32,954 bases of DNA. It comes from an uncultured Bacteroidales bacterium (GTDB lineage: Bacteria; Bacteroidota; Bacteroidia; Bacteroidales; FEN-979). Each line of letters opens with the position of its first letter. The stretch's first letter is position 1. Positions 1 through 8,372 of the stretch are shown piece after piece. The stretch covers positions 1 through 32,954 of the forward strand of contig CAISJJ010000253.1 of the NCBI GenBank assembly GCA_903885595.1, in the 5' to 3' direction. The notes below the pieces were generated by a model, which was given only the letters and a program-made list of their open reading frames with translations, was not told where the DNA came from and made no database searches. Position numbers and translations under genes: made by a program.

Positions 1-315
1 AAAATGCTTAAAAATGGTATCTGTAAAACTGAAGTCAGCCCGCCAGGATAAAATATAGGAGGTAAATGAAAAAAGCAGAAAAAGGGAGGCTAGCAGGAAG
101 AAGAGACCCAAAACCCTGAAACGTCGCTCAGTGCGCGCCAGCTCTTGTTCAGTAGATAATTTCTTTTCCTTTGGAGGTTTAGCTGTCCTGGCTTTTTTTT
201 CGGTGACCTTCCTGACCTTTTTATCAACAGGAGGCAAGGCCTCCTCCAGGATAATTTCTTCTCTTGGCTCTTCCTTAAAAGTATTGGTTCTTGGCTGATT
301 GATTGGTCGGGCCAT
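1..315 (-). CDS. ftsK: DNA translocase FtsK, N-terminal part (cut by window edge)
   Basis: An open frame runs from the ATG at 315 to base 1 without a stop (105 codons). It begins with about 65 charged, Lys/Glu/Pro-rich residues, followed by a hydrophobic segment of about 20 residues around residues 69-88 (VLGLFFLLASLFLLFSFTSY), then SWRADFSF. This layout, a basic cytoplasmic lead then a first membrane helix ending in FTSY and a W-x-A-D motif, is what I know from the start of Bacteroidota FtsK/SpoIIIE translocases. These anchor at the septum and pump chromosome DNA during division. The ATPase and gamma domains would lie beyond base 1 and are not visible. The gene starts 5 bp after the DUF4412-like gene, so it is probably the distal gene of the parA-led transcript. 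The assignment rests only on the N-terminus. Confidence 0.72.
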   Translation of the reverse strand, partial: MARPINQPRTNTFKEEPREEIILEEALPPVDKKVRKVTEKKARTAKPPKEKKLSTEQELARTERRFRVLGLFFLLASLFLLFSFTSYILSWRADFSFTDTIFKHF

Positions 316-320
316 CGGAA

Positions 321-1004
321 TTATTCATTACCGCCACCGAACTTGCTTTTGAGCTCCTCCTGTGTGGTGGGGGTGTAGTCGGAAGGGATCTCAAAATCTT
401 TTGCCGGAAGGCTCTTCTTTTCAACGGATGTAGCCGTGAACTTCATGTTGATCTCGCGGTTTTTCAAAATGAACTCCAACATAACGCCATCAATATCCTT
501 ATACCACGGATTGTCAAAATTGGCCATCTTTGAACCGAGTTCGCCAGAATAATACACTTCGTAGGCGCTTTTTAATCCGTCGTCATTTACTGTGATAACA
601 GCTTTTTTACAGGTGTATCCGGCAATTACCTTAGTTTCGCCTGATTCTTCAACGGTTGGAATGCCCGATTGTGCCATCTCCTTTTCAATTTCAGCGGATG
701 TTTGCTTGATGGCATATTTCTGACCCATCATGTTAAGCAGGGCCACTTTGGTCTTGTCTGTATAATCGGTGATCTCAACCGTGTTCATTCCGCTCATCTG
801 CAGGTCGGTCCGTGACTTGGTACCTTTGATCGAAACGGTAAGTACCTTTGGGAACATAGCCAGCTGGCTTTCTGAGAATTTATTATCAGGATAGCTGATT
901 TTAAATGTAATCACCCCTTCAAATGGTTTTCCCGACATTCCGGCAATAGAACTTACAAGGACGATACAAATTGCAAAACTGAGTGTAAAAAGAAGTTTTT
1001 TCAT
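321..1004 (-). CDS. Secreted DUF4412-like periplasmic protein
   Basis: 227 residues. The N-terminus is a clear signal peptide (MKKLLF plus a hydrophobic core, cleavage probably near residue 22). The rest is a predicted beta-rich fold with an early FEGVITFKI strand, a central GYTCKKAVITV motif and a late Lys-rich segment ending in a Gly-rich tail. The pattern resembles the DUF4412/LolA-like group of Bacteroidota envelope proteins, which share the beta-barrel-like fold of lipoprotein carriers. No catalytic motif is visible and no substrate can be named. It lies 31 bp after lepB and 5 bp before ftsK. Bacteroidota often carry a LolA-type carrier next to ftsK, so an envelope lipid or lipoprotein-handling role is possible, but that is inference. 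The family label is moderate; export is confident. Confidence 0.65.
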   Translation of the reverse strand: MKKLLFTLSFAICIVLVSSIAGMSGKPFEGVITFKISYPDNKFSESQLAMFPKVLTVSIKGTKSRTDLQMSGMNTVEITDYTDKTKVALLNMMGQKYAIKQTSAEIEKEMAQSGIPTVEESGETKVIAGYTCKKAVITVNDDGLKSAYEVYYSGELGSKMANFDNPWYKDIDGVMLEFILKNREINMKFTATSVEKKSLPAKDFEIPSDYTPTTQEELKSKFGGGNE

Positions 1005-1035
1005 GGATGTTGTTTTAGATGTAAGACAAAAATAC

Positions 1036-2550
1036 TTAATTTACGAATCTGAGCAGCTTACGCCAACGGATTTTTCCATCAAAGATCGATTTATTCGGAT
1101 CAAGAGAGAGCCAGACAAACACGGCTTTCCCCACAATATGATCCTGCGGCACAAAGCCCCAGTAACGGGAGTCGGCTGAATTATGCCGATTATCGCCCAT
1201 CATCCAGAAATAGTCCATTTTGAAGGTGTACTCGTTGGTTTCTTTCCCATTGATAAAAATTTTTCCATCCTTAATTTCGAGGCTGTTGCCTTCGAAAACA
1301 GTGATGATCCTTTTGTAGAAACAAATGTTCGAAATATTTATTGGAATCGTTACCCCTTGCTTTGGGACCCACACCGGTCCGAAATTATCAACATTCCAGG
1401 GGTATGCAGAGTCGAACGGGAAAATGTTCGGATCCCATTCTCCCTTCGGTTCAACCAGGGGTTCAATAGACACAACATTTCCATATTGTTTGAGTTTTTC
1501 AATTGCCTTATCCGATAGGGTCAGTTCATAATTGCCCCTGTTATCCGTAGAAATAGTTTCTGTAATATCCAGTTTTTCGAAATTTTTCTGATTTATCGGG
1601 TCGCCATTCGTTCTTAAAATGTACTTGAACTGTCTGTTCCCCGGATTTTGTTCAGGTTTACCATTAATGTAAACGGTGCGGTCGATAATCCTGATCGTAT
1701 CTCCGGCAATCCCGATGCATCGCTTAATGAAATTTTCACGTTTATCGACCGGGCGTGCAATGATGTCGCCAAAATATTGTTTATTGCTCCAAACGGCATC
1801 GCGCCCAACCTGCCTGACAAGCTGGTAATAGCTGGCATTGCTTTGAAACTTGGTCGAAAGGGTGTCCCCGTCAGGGTAATTAAATACAACGACATCCATG
1901 TTTTTCACTTTTTCAAGGCCCGGAAATCGGTAATAGGGCAGTTTTATCCATTCAAGGTAGGATTTTGTGTTTTCGGTGAGGGGCAGGGTGTGATGAACAA
2001 ATGGAAAGGCGATCGGGGTATTTGGTACCTTTGGTCCATAACTGAGCTTACTAACGAACAGATAATCTCCAACAAGCAGGGTTTTCTCCATGGATGAGGT
2101 GGGAATCGTGTAGGCTTCAATCAGGAAAATCCGAATAATGCTTGCAGCTATCACGGCAAAAATAATTGCATCGACCCATTCTCTTGTAGCTGATTTAATG
2201 ACAAGCGGCAACTTGGCAGGATCGGTGTATTGTTCCTTCTTCGAAAATGCGAGCCATGGGAGGTAGAAAAAAGGAAACAGCGCTCCAAGCGCATGATCCA
2301 AAATGCCATTTTTGCGGAAACACTTCAATGTTTCAACGATCATCAGCAGGATGACAAACACGTTAATAAAGGGTACCAGAAGGAAAATGTACCACCAAAA
2401 AGGTTTTTTGATAATCTGAAGCCAGATGTACCAGTTATAAAACGGGACAAGGGTTTTCCATCCTTTTTCACCTGCTTTTTCAAATATTCCCCATAATCCA
2501 ACCATCGAGGAGATGAAAAACAGGAGGGTAATAATCAAGTAAAGGTTCAT
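1036..2550 (-). CDS. lepB: Signal peptidase I with N-terminal membrane domain
   Basis: 504 residues. This inner-membrane serine/lysine protease removes signal peptides from Sec and Tat substrates in the periplasm. The peptidase part begins near residue 125 with a membrane helix and box B (IPTSSMEKTL; nucleophile Ser153). The general base is Lys276 in FIKRCIGIAGD (box D), and box E is GDNRHNSADSRYWG at 452-465. Residues 1-105 are an extra module with several hydrophobic helices and a WKTLVPFYNWY motif, as in the DUF5684-type N-terminal domain of many Bacteroidota LepB proteins. Between boxes D and E lies an insertion of about 150 residues, making the protein much longer than the usual 250-320. 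It sits 45 bp after dapB in the parA-led gene string. Confidence 0.95.
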   Translation of the reverse strand: MNLYLIITLLFFISSMVGLWGIFEKAGEKGWKTLVPFYNWYIWLQIIKKPFWWYIFLLVPFINVFVILLMIVETLKCFRKNGILDHALGALFPFFYLPWLAFSKKEQYTDPAKLPLVIKSATREWVDAIIFAVIAASIIRIFLIEAYTIPTSSMEKTLLVGDYLFVSKLSYGPKVPNTPIAFPFVHHTLPLTENTKSYLEWIKLPYYRFPGLEKVKNMDVVVFNYPDGDTLSTKFQSNASYYQLVRQVGRDAVWSNKQYFGDIIARPVDKRENFIKRCIGIAGDTIRIIDRTVYINGKPEQNPGNRQFKYILRTNGDPINQKNFEKLDITETISTDNRGNYELTLSDKAIEKLKQYGNVVSIEPLVEPKGEWDPNIFPFDSAYPWNVDNFGPVWVPKQGVTIPINISNICFYKRIITVFEGNSLEIKDGKIFINGKETNEYTFKMDYFWMMGDNRHNSADSRYWGFVPQDHIVGKAVFVWLSLDPNKSIFDGKIRWRKLLRFVN

Positions 2551-2595
2551 AAATAGCTGTAATTTTTTATATCTAACGTAGAAACAGGTTATTTC

Positions 2596-3333
2596 TTATT
2601 CAATATTTGTCAATATTTGTGCATCCATGAGATTTTGCATGTCAAAAAAACCTTTTTTCCCATGTATCCATTCGGCAGCCAAGATGGCTCCCATAGCAAA
2701 ACCCCTCCGGCTTTTTGCGGTGTGTATGATCTCAATATTATCTTCCTCTGATTCATACCTGACGAGATGCGTTCCCGGCACATTATCGGTGCGATATGAT
2801 TTAATCCCCAATTCCTCAGGGTTTTCAACGATTTCATTTACCCATTTTTCTTTCCGGTCGCTATGCCTGATGATGTCGTTGGCCAGCACAATGGCTGTAC
2901 CGCTGGGTGCATCCTGTTTGTGGATATGATGCGTTTCTTCGATGGAGATCGAGTAACCCTCCCATTTCGACATAAGGGTTGCAAGAAAACGGTTCAGGCT
3001 GAAAAAAAGGTTGACGCCGATGCTGTAATTCGGTGAAAAAAAGAGGCTTTGATTTCTTTCGAGGCAATCTTGCCTGACTTTATCCAGGTCGTCAAGCCAG
3101 CCAGTTGTTCCCACTACAATCGGAATATTTGTATCAAAGCAGTGGTAGATGTTTTCAATGATGCTGATGGGGGTTGAAAAATCAATAGCCACATCCGCTT
3201 CTGCAAGGTGTTCGCCATCGTTTTCCCAATCCTCTAAACTGTTGAGCGCAAGCACAATCTCATGACCGCGTTTTATCGCCAGTTTTTCAATTTCCTGGCC
3301 CATTTTTCCATATCCTAATAATGCTATGTTCAT
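2596..3333 (-). CDS. dapB: 4-hydroxy-tetrahydrodipicolinate reductase
   Basis: 245 residues, usual length. It catalyses NAD(P)H reduction of 4-hydroxy-tetrahydrodipicolinate in the diaminopimelate/lysine pathway, in the cytoplasm. The nucleotide-binding turn GYGKMGQEI is at 7-15, the VVGTTG motif at 73-78, FSPNYSIGVN at 99-108, and the catalytic patch HHIHKQDAPSGTA at 135-147 with His135, His136 and Lys139. The ATG at 3333 puts the Rossmann start at residue 3, as expected. It follows the DUF5683 gene by 14 bp and precedes lepB by 45 bp. The order parB-DUF5683-dapB-lepB is, from memory, a conserved arrangement in Bacteroidota. Diaminopimelate also feeds peptidoglycan, which fits a cell-growth cluster. 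Confidence 0.97.
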   Translation of the reverse strand: MNIALLGYGKMGQEIEKLAIKRGHEIVLALNSLEDWENDGEHLAEADVAIDFSTPISIIENIYHCFDTNIPIVVGTTGWLDDLDKVRQDCLERNQSLFFSPNYSIGVNLFFSLNRFLATLMSKWEGYSISIEETHHIHKQDAPSGTAIVLANDIIRHSDRKEKWVNEIVENPEELGIKSYRTDNVPGTHLVRYESEEDNIEIIHTAKSRRGFAMGAILAAEWIHGKKGFFDMQNLMDAQILTNIE

Positions 3334-3347
3334 TTGATGATAATTTG

Positions 3348-3920
3348 TTAAAAACGCAGGCTGAGTTTTAATCCGGCTGCGGGTTTGTAACTTACCTGGG
3401 TTGGCAGTAAGGCTGGCTCTACTTTCACGGCCAGTTTATCTGTGATGTTAAAGGTGTACAGGTGGGCATCAACAGTTGCGTCAAGGATGTTCACTGCATA
3501 CCACAATACAGTGATCAGGATGCTGATTTCAAGATTGCGGCGGTAATATTCACGTGCCGAAACCAGCTCGTCTATTGAGTATCGCTGAACCAGGTAACCG
3601 TATGAGCCATCAGTGATCCCATGGGACGATTCGATATAGGCGCACTTGTAATTCAAATATTCATCGGTATTGAAATAGATAAAGTAGGCCATCAAGCCAA
3701 AACCAACATATATGATCGGCACTTTCCAGTACTTCTTATTGTATATCTGTCCTAATCCCGGCAAACACATCGACATAAGGGTTGCTTTCGTAGGAGAATG
3801 TTCTTTTGCGCGGATCGAGTCAGGTAGTTCAATGAAGGTGGTATCAGTCTGAGAAAATGTGCTGAAACCCGGGGCGAGAATCAGAAGGAAAAATATGAAA
3901 GCGGCAAGATACGGTTTCAT
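3348..3920 (-). CDS. DUF5683 membrane protein
   Basis: 190 residues with an N-terminal signal-like hydrophobic segment (residues 4-24), then the family core: PGLGQIYNKKYWKVPIIYVG near residues 54-73, a membrane helix running to YFIYFNTDEYLNYK, and a second helix around ILITVLWYAVNILDATVDAH. The C-terminus is a short beta-like tail ending in LKLSLRF, like the last strand of outer-membrane proteins. The PGxGQxYN signature is shared with small membrane proteins of the TM2 type. Function unknown. Its ATG follows directly on the parB stop codon (TAA then ATG), so translation is probably coupled to parB. Its fixed position between parB and dapB in this phylum suggests a link to envelope growth, but that is only context. 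Confidence 0.85.
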   Translation of the reverse strand: MKPYLAAFIFFLLILAPGFSTFSQTDTTFIELPDSIRAKEHSPTKATLMSMCLPGLGQIYNKKYWKVPIIYVGFGLMAYFIYFNTDEYLNYKCAYIESSHGITDGSYGYLVQRYSIDELVSAREYYRRNLEISILITVLWYAVNILDATVDAHLYTFNITDKLAVKVEPALLPTQVSYKPAAGLKLSLRF

Positions 3921-4817
3921 TTAGGAATCAATTTTGGAAATGATCCTGTCGAAATCCTCATTTGATTTAAATGTAATTTTTATGGTGCCGGCACCTTTTC
4001 TGTTCACGCTCAATTCAACTTTTGACTGAAGTTTTTCGTGCAGGGAGTTTCTTGCTTTTTCAAATTTACCTGGCAATGGCGAATCGTGCAAGGCTGATGG
4101 GGTAACCTTTTCCCTACCGATATTCCTCACTGTTTCCTCTACTTCGCGAACAGACAATTTCCGCTCGAGAATTTTCTTAAGGATGAGGAGCTGCGTTTTT
4201 TCATCCTCCACATTGATGATGGCCCTGGCATGCCCCATGGTGATCAGGTTATCCCTGACGGCAACCTGAATTTCTGTCGGGAGTTTGAGCAGCCTGATAT
4301 AATTGGATACTGTCGACCTGTCTTTCCCGACTTTTTGGCTTAACTCTTCCTGTTTGATCCGGCACTCTTCAAGTAAACGCTGGAAACTGATGGCAATCTC
4401 AAGAGGATTAAGGTCCTCGCGCTGAATATTTTCAACAAGGGCCATTTCAAGCATCTGCTCATCATTTGCAATCCTGACATAGGCAGGTACTTCGGTACTA
4501 CCGATCAGTTTTGAAGCCTTCAGGCGGCGCTCCCCTGCGATGAGCTGGTATTTATCATGACCGATCTTCCGGAGTGTCAGGGGTTGTATGATGCCATGTT
4601 CCTGGATGGATGCGGCAAGCTCGGCAAGTTCAGTTTCATTGAAATGGACACGGGGTTGAAATGGATTGGGTTCAATCATCCCGATCGGCACCAGGGCGAT
4701 CGTACCCGACATGTAGGCCCCCGAAATTTCTTTATGGGTGTTTTCCTGATCTGAATTATCCAGCAACGCACTCAGTCCCCTTCCCAGGGCTTTCTTTTTT
4801 CCGTGACTATCAGACAT
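3921..4817 (-). CDS. parB: Chromosome partitioning protein ParB
   Basis: 298 residues. ParB is a CTP-dependent DNA clamp that loads at parS and organises the origin region with ParA. The N-terminal basic KKKALGRGLSALL (residues 7-19) is the conserved ParA-interacting segment. The ParB/Srx core holds GERRLKA at 95-101 and ENIQRED at 129-135, the CTP-binding boxes. A helix-turn-helix lies about 155-178 (KQEELSQKVGKDRSTVSNYI), and a dimerisation tail closes the protein. The start overlaps the last 8 bases of parA, typical of a coupled parAB pair. I found no convincing parS palindrome anywhere in the window. Confidence 0.97.
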   Translation of the reverse strand: MSDSHGKKKALGRGLSALLDNSDQENTHKEISGAYMSGTIALVPIGMIEPNPFQPRVHFNETELAELAASIQEHGIIQPLTLRKIGHDKYQLIAGERRLKASKLIGSTEVPAYVRIANDEQMLEMALVENIQREDLNPLEIAISFQRLLEECRIKQEELSQKVGKDRSTVSNYIRLLKLPTEIQVAVRDNLITMGHARAIINVEDEKTQLLILKKILERKLSVREVEETVRNIGREKVTPSALHDSPLPGKFEKARNSLHEKLQSKVELSVNRKGAGTIKITFKSNEDFDRIISKIDS

Positions 4818-5613
4818 TGATCTCTTTTTCAGCGTTTGTCAACCTGGTTAATTCGTTTTTTTGGAGAATTTCCCTCGCCAGGTTTAAATAATTGATTGAC
4901 CCCGAACTATTGATGTCGTGCATCATGATGGTCAGGCCAAAACTTGGAGCTTCTCCCAGCTTTGTGTTACGGTTGATGATCGTCCTGAAAACCATCTGTT
5001 GAAAGTGGGTCTTCACCTCTTCAACCACTTGTTTTGCAAGGCTGAGGCGGTTATCGTACATGGTAAGGAGGATTCCTTCAATATCGAGCGCAGGATTGAG
5101 CCTGGTCTGAACGATTTTGATCGTATTCAATAATTTGCCCAGACCTTCCAGTGCAAAATATTCACATTGAACCGGGATAATGACCGAATCGGCAGCGGTG
5201 AGGGAGTTTACTGTTATCAGACCCAGGGACGGGGAGCAATCAATAATAATAAAATCATAGTTGTCTCTGATCTGGGCGATCACTTTCCGCATCATTTTTT
5301 CACGGTTGGGCAGGTTGATCATCTCAATTTCTGCACCCACAAGGTCAATGTGAGCGGGAAGTAAATCAAGAAACGGGGTGGATGTGTTCAGGATGATATT
5401 CTTTGGCTCAACATCATCAATGATGCATTCATAAATGCTGGTTTTGATATTCCGGGGATCAAATCCCACGCCGGAGGTCGCGTTGGCCTGCGGATCGGCA
5501 TCAATGATCAGTGTTTTATGCTCCAATACGGCCAAACCTGCAGCCAGATTGATGGCTGTGGTCGTTTTTCCGACGCCTCCTTTTTGATTTGCAATCGCAA
5601 TTACTTTACCCAT
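4810..5613 (-). CDS. parA: Chromosome partitioning ATPase ParA (Soj type)
   Basis: 267 residues. A deviant Walker ATPase that binds DNA non-specifically when ATP-bound and drives movement of ParB-parS complexes. KGGVGKTT at 11-18 is the deviant P-loop with its signature Lys; DADPQANAT at 38-46 is the A' region; IIDCSPSLG is the Walker B region. The protein has no N-terminal DNA-binding extension, so it is the chromosomal Soj type rather than the plasmid P1 type. It heads the minus-strand gene string. A TAATTTTG -7-like box at 5635-5642 fits a promoter about 30 bp before the ATG. Confidence 0.97.
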   Translation of the reverse strand: MGKVIAIANQKGGVGKTTTAINLAAGLAVLEHKTLIIDADPQANATSGVGFDPRNIKTSIYECIIDDVEPKNIILNTSTPFLDLLPAHIDLVGAEIEMINLPNREKMMRKVIAQIRDNYDFIIIDCSPSLGLITVNSLTAADSVIIPVQCEYFALEGLGKLLNTIKIVQTRLNPALDIEGILLTMYDNRLSLAKQVVEEVKTHFQQMVFRTIINRNTKLGEAPSFGLTIMMHDINSSGSINYLNLAREILQKNELTRLTNAEKEINV

Positions 5614-5634
5614 GCGGCATTTTAAACAAGTTCA

Positions 5635-5642
5635 CAAAATTA
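5635..5642 (-). promoter_or_regulatory. Probable -7 box of the parA promoter
   Basis: TAATTTTG on the minus strand matches the Bacteroidota TAnnTTTG -7 element and lies 21 bp before the parA ATG. I see no good TTTG -33 box at the usual 19-bp spacing, so it is a partial match. Confidence 0.45.
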
Positions 5643-5737
5643 CATCGAAATAGCAACACCCGGCACAATGTTGAAAAGTTTTGAAAACAAGCTGACAGCC
5701 ATAAAGGACTGCCGGCGGGAATTTGTAAAGCCGTAGT

Positions 5738-6121
5738 TTAGTGACGGTCAGAATCCGAAGTCAGGTCTTCGAATTCAATGGTACGATGGGTTGCCTTCAA
5801 TACCTCCGGTTCAGGTTCAACCAACACTTCCTGGTCAGCCTCAGGCCGGTAGGGTGCTTTACCTGTACGAATAAATTCAATTACATCGCTCAGGCCATTT
5901 GCGAATTTATCGAAATCCTCTTTGTAAAGAAAAAGCTTGTGCTTCTCATAAAAAAACTTGCCTTGCTCGTTGTTGAAGCGTCTTTTACTTTCGGTTATCG
6001 TGATATATTGCTCCTCGCCAACGGTAGCTTTTACATCAAAAAAATAGGTTCGCTTGCCAGCACGAACAGCGCGTGAAAAGATTTCTCCCCGTTCCCTGTC
6101 TTTTGTTTCGTTTTCTTCCAT
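5738..6121 (-). CDS. DUF3276 (PUR-alpha-like nucleic-acid-binding) protein
   Basis: 127 residues, usual length. The start REGEIFSRAVRAGKRTYFFDV, the block YITITESKRRF and the Lys/Phe-rich KHKLFLYKEDFDKF segment are the hallmark of DUF3276, a small family in Bacteroidota and spirochaetes whose structure resembles the PUR repeat of eukaryotic Pur-alpha, a single-strand nucleic-acid binder. The last 25 residues are acidic and probably disordered. The role in the cell is not established. It is transcribed divergently from nusB, with a TATTTTTG -7-like box upstream at 6174-6181, and so probably stands as its own transcript. The family call is confident; nucleic-acid binding is from family knowledge. 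Confidence 0.9.
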   Translation of the reverse strand: MEENETKDRERGEIFSRAVRAGKRTYFFDVKATVGEEQYITITESKRRFNNEQGKFFYEKHKLFLYKEDFDKFANGLSDVIEFIRTGKAPYRPEADQEVLVEPEPEVLKATHRTIEFEDLTSDSDRH

Positions 6122-6173
6122 TCTGTAGTCTGGTTAATATTTAGTGGATCGATATCGTTTAATTCAGTGAACG

Positions 6174-6202
6174 CAAAAATAAAAATATTATTTGAAATCA
6201 AA
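6174..6202 (-). promoter_or_regulatory. Candidate promoter of the DUF3276 gene
   Basis: On the minus strand, TTTG (6202-6199) is followed 17 bp later by TATTTTTG (6181-6174), close to the Bacteroidota consensus TTTG-N19-TAnnTTTG. The -7 box is about 53 bp before the ATG at 6121. The short spacer lowers confidence. Confidence 0.5.
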
Positions 6203-6221
6203 ATTTTATTTCTTAATTCCG

Positions 6222-6229
6222 TAGATTTG
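6222..6229 (+). promoter_or_regulatory. Probable -7 box of the nusB promoter
   Basis: TAGATTTG matches TAnnTTTG and lies about 49 bp upstream of the chosen nusB ATG at 6278. No TTTG is found at the expected spacing. If real, it argues against the longer nusB frame that opens at 6167, upstream of the box. Confidence 0.45.
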
Positions 6230-6277
6230 CAGCCACAAACAAGGAATTTCAATCTAGTTCTTTTTCATACATCGGTT

Positions 6278-7240
6278 ATGCTGGGCAGAAGACATTATCG
6301 CATCAAAGTACTTCAGGCGTTGTATGCCTATTTTCAGGGTGGTGAAGCACGGATAGAGGTGGCTGAAAAAAATCTTCTGATCAGTCTCGACAAGGTTTAT
6401 GAACTTTATTATCTTCAGTTGTCATTCCTGCTTGAGGTAATACACTTTTACCGGTTCAGGATGGAAGAGTCGAAAACCAAGTTTTATCCGACTCCCGAAG
6501 AGGTCAATCCAAGCTATAAGTTATCGGAAAACCGTGTGTTAATGCAGTTGCAGCAGAATCGCGACCTTGCAGCCCAAACCGGAAAGTATAAGATATCATG
6601 GACCGAAGAGCAGGATATGGTCCGAAAAATTTATCAAAAGCTCAAAGCCAGCAAGGATCTTGCTGATTACCTCAACTCAGGGTTGAATACATACCGTGAA
6701 GACCAGGAGTTCCTTGAGAAGCTTTTCAGGAAATTTATTGCTAAATCTGCCGACCTCCAGTACTATTTTGAAGAACGCAGCATTTACTGGGACGATGATT
6801 TTGAGGTGGCGGCTATTTTTGTGCTGAAGACCATCAAACTGATGTCGGAAGACTTTAGAGAGGGTGATTCGCTAACCGCCTTATTCAACCGCGACCAGGA
6901 AGATAATCCGGAGGAAGACAGGAAATTCATTCTTGACCTGTTTCGCAAAACCATTATAAACAGTGAGGAATCAGATAAGCTGATCGATGATCGTACGAGG
7001 AACTGGGAACTGGACCGCATCGCGCTTACCGATATACTTTTGATTAAAATGGCGTTGACCGAACTGACTGCTTTTTCACAAATTCCGGTGAAGGTGACCA
7101 TGAACGAATATATCGAAATTTCGAAGCAGTTCAGCTCCCAAAAAAGCAAGTTGTTTATTAATGGAATCCTTGATAAACTGGTTCTGGACCTTACTGCTGA
7201 AAAGAAGATCCGAAAAACGGGCAGGGGGCTGATGACATAA
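6278..7240 (+). CDS. nusB: Transcription antitermination factor NusB
   Basis: 320 residues from the ATG at 6278. NusB binds boxA RNA with NusE (ribosomal protein S10) and supports rRNA antitermination. The start MLGRRHYRIKVLQALYAYFQ is the family's first helix. The NusB core is C-terminal (about residues 195-310): WELDRIALTDILLIKMALTE then a PVKVTMNEYIEISKQF block ending FINGILDKL. At about 320 residues it is twice the size of E. coli NusB, which is usual in Bacteroidota, where an extra helical region lies between the first helix and the core. The frame stays open back to 6167, but the extra 37 residues are not conserved-looking and start upstream of a likely -7 box, so I place the start at 6278. 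First gene of the nusB-porQ-ispH-recF-DUF721 set. Confidence 0.93.
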   Translation: MLGRRHYRIKVLQALYAYFQGGEARIEVAEKNLLISLDKVYELYYLQLSFLLEVIHFYRFRMEESKTKFYPTPEEVNPSYKLSENRVLMQLQQNRDLAAQTGKYKISWTEEQDMVRKIYQKLKASKDLADYLNSGLNTYREDQEFLEKLFRKFIAKSADLQYYFEERSIYWDDDFEVAAIFVLKTIKLMSEDFREGDSLTALFNRDQEDNPEEDRKFILDLFRKTIINSEESDKLIDDRTRNWELDRIALTDILLIKMALTELTAFSQIPVKVTMNEYIEISKQFSSQKSKLFINGILDKLVLDLTAEKKIRKTGRGLMT

Positions 7241-7305
7241 TTGAATCGCAGGAAAATATTTTCCCGGGATCCACGTTTATTAAAGCATAAATCAAAAACC
7301 TCATC

Positions 7306-8370
7306 GTGCACAAGATATTACGCGAAATTCTACTTGTCTTTGCCATTGGCTTCCTCTGTTCAACAACTGCGTTCGCGCAGATCGGGGGATATGGAACCTA
7401 TAAATTTCTGGAATATACAAATTCTGCCAGGATTGCAGCCATGGGGGGAAGTTTCCTCGCTATAAACGATAATGATATTACCCTTACCCAGGCGAACCCT
7501 TCCCTGATCACACCCGCAATGAGCAACAATCTTGCCCTGAGTTACGTGAACAGTCCCGGGGGGATTAACTACGGATATGTCATGTATTCGTATACATTCA
7601 GCAAAGTGGGCAGTTTTGCCGGCAGTTTGCAATTTATCAATTATGGCAAATTCACCGGGGCCGATGCAACGGGAACACTGACCGGTGATTTTTCCGCCTC
7701 CGAGTATGCCCTGAATATTGGATGGGGGCGTCAGTTATCCCCCCTGTTCTCGATCGGGGCCAATGGCAAATTGATCTATTCCCAGCTTGAGTCCTATCGT
7801 TCATTTGGAATAGCGGTGGATGTGGCAGGTACCTATACCTCCAAAGATCAGACGTTCAATGCATCGATCATCGGTAAAAATATCGGAACCCAACTGGTAC
7901 CTTTCATACCAGGGCAATATGAACCTCTTCCCTTTGAGCTTCAGATCGGTTTATCACAAAAATTTAAGCATATCCCGCTTCGTTTCTCCCAACTGTTAAC
8001 AAATCTTACCCGCTGGGATCTGACCTACCTTGATCCGACAGATCCGGCCAATACGCCCGACCCGATAACCGGTGAAGTGCAGGAAAAAAGCAGCGCTGGA
8101 AAAATTGCCGATGGCATCATGCGCCACATTGTGCTGGGGGCTGAACTGACCATTGCAAAAGCATTCTCAATCAGGATTGGTTATAATTACCAGCGCCGGC
8201 AGGAGCTGAAATTATACAGCAAATCGGGACTCACCGGATTCTCGATTGGCGCGGGCCTGCGTGTGAAAATGTTTAACCTGGGTTATACGCGTGCCTCCTA
8301 TACGGCAGGAATTCCGCGGAACTATATCACTGTTGCAGTGAATCTTCAGGAATTTGTTAAAAAACAATAA
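7306..8370 (+). CDS. porQ: Type IX secretion system protein PorQ
   Basis: 354 residues from a GTG start. A signal peptide (MHKILREILLVFAIGFLCSTTAFAQ) is followed by a PorV/PorQ-type FadL-like outer-membrane barrel. Early motifs are IGGYGTYKFLEYTNSARIAAMGG and NPSLITPAMSNNLALSY, and the C-terminus ends in alternating barrel strands (YITVAVNLQEF). PorQ is an outer-membrane part of the T9SS, linked to the PorU/PorV/PorZ attachment complex that anchors cargo to the cell surface. No other por/gld gene is in the window, as is normal for this scattered system. The ispH start codon comes 2 bp after its stop. In other Bacteroidota I recall porQ near cmk and ispH; cmk is absent here. Confidence 0.9.
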   Translation: MHKILREILLVFAIGFLCSTTAFAQIGGYGTYKFLEYTNSARIAAMGGSFLAINDNDITLTQANPSLITPAMSNNLALSYVNSPGGINYGYVMYSYTFSKVGSFAGSLQFINYGKFTGADATGTLTGDFSASEYALNIGWGRQLSPLFSIGANGKLIYSQLESYRSFGIAVDVAGTYTSKDQTFNASIIGKNIGTQLVPFIPGQYEPLPFELQIGLSQKFKHIPLRFSQLLTNLTRWDLTYLDPTDPANTPDPITGEVQEKSSAGKIADGIMRHIVLGAELTIAKAFSIRIGYNYQRRQELKLYSKSGLTGFSIGAGLRVKMFNLGYTRASYTAGIPRNYITVAVNLQEFVKKQ

Positions 8371-8372
8371 GA

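Noticed and set aside
6784-7311. 175-codon minus-strand frame within nusB
   Set aside because: Antisense to the conserved NusB core; Ser/Leu-rich composition typical of shadow frames.
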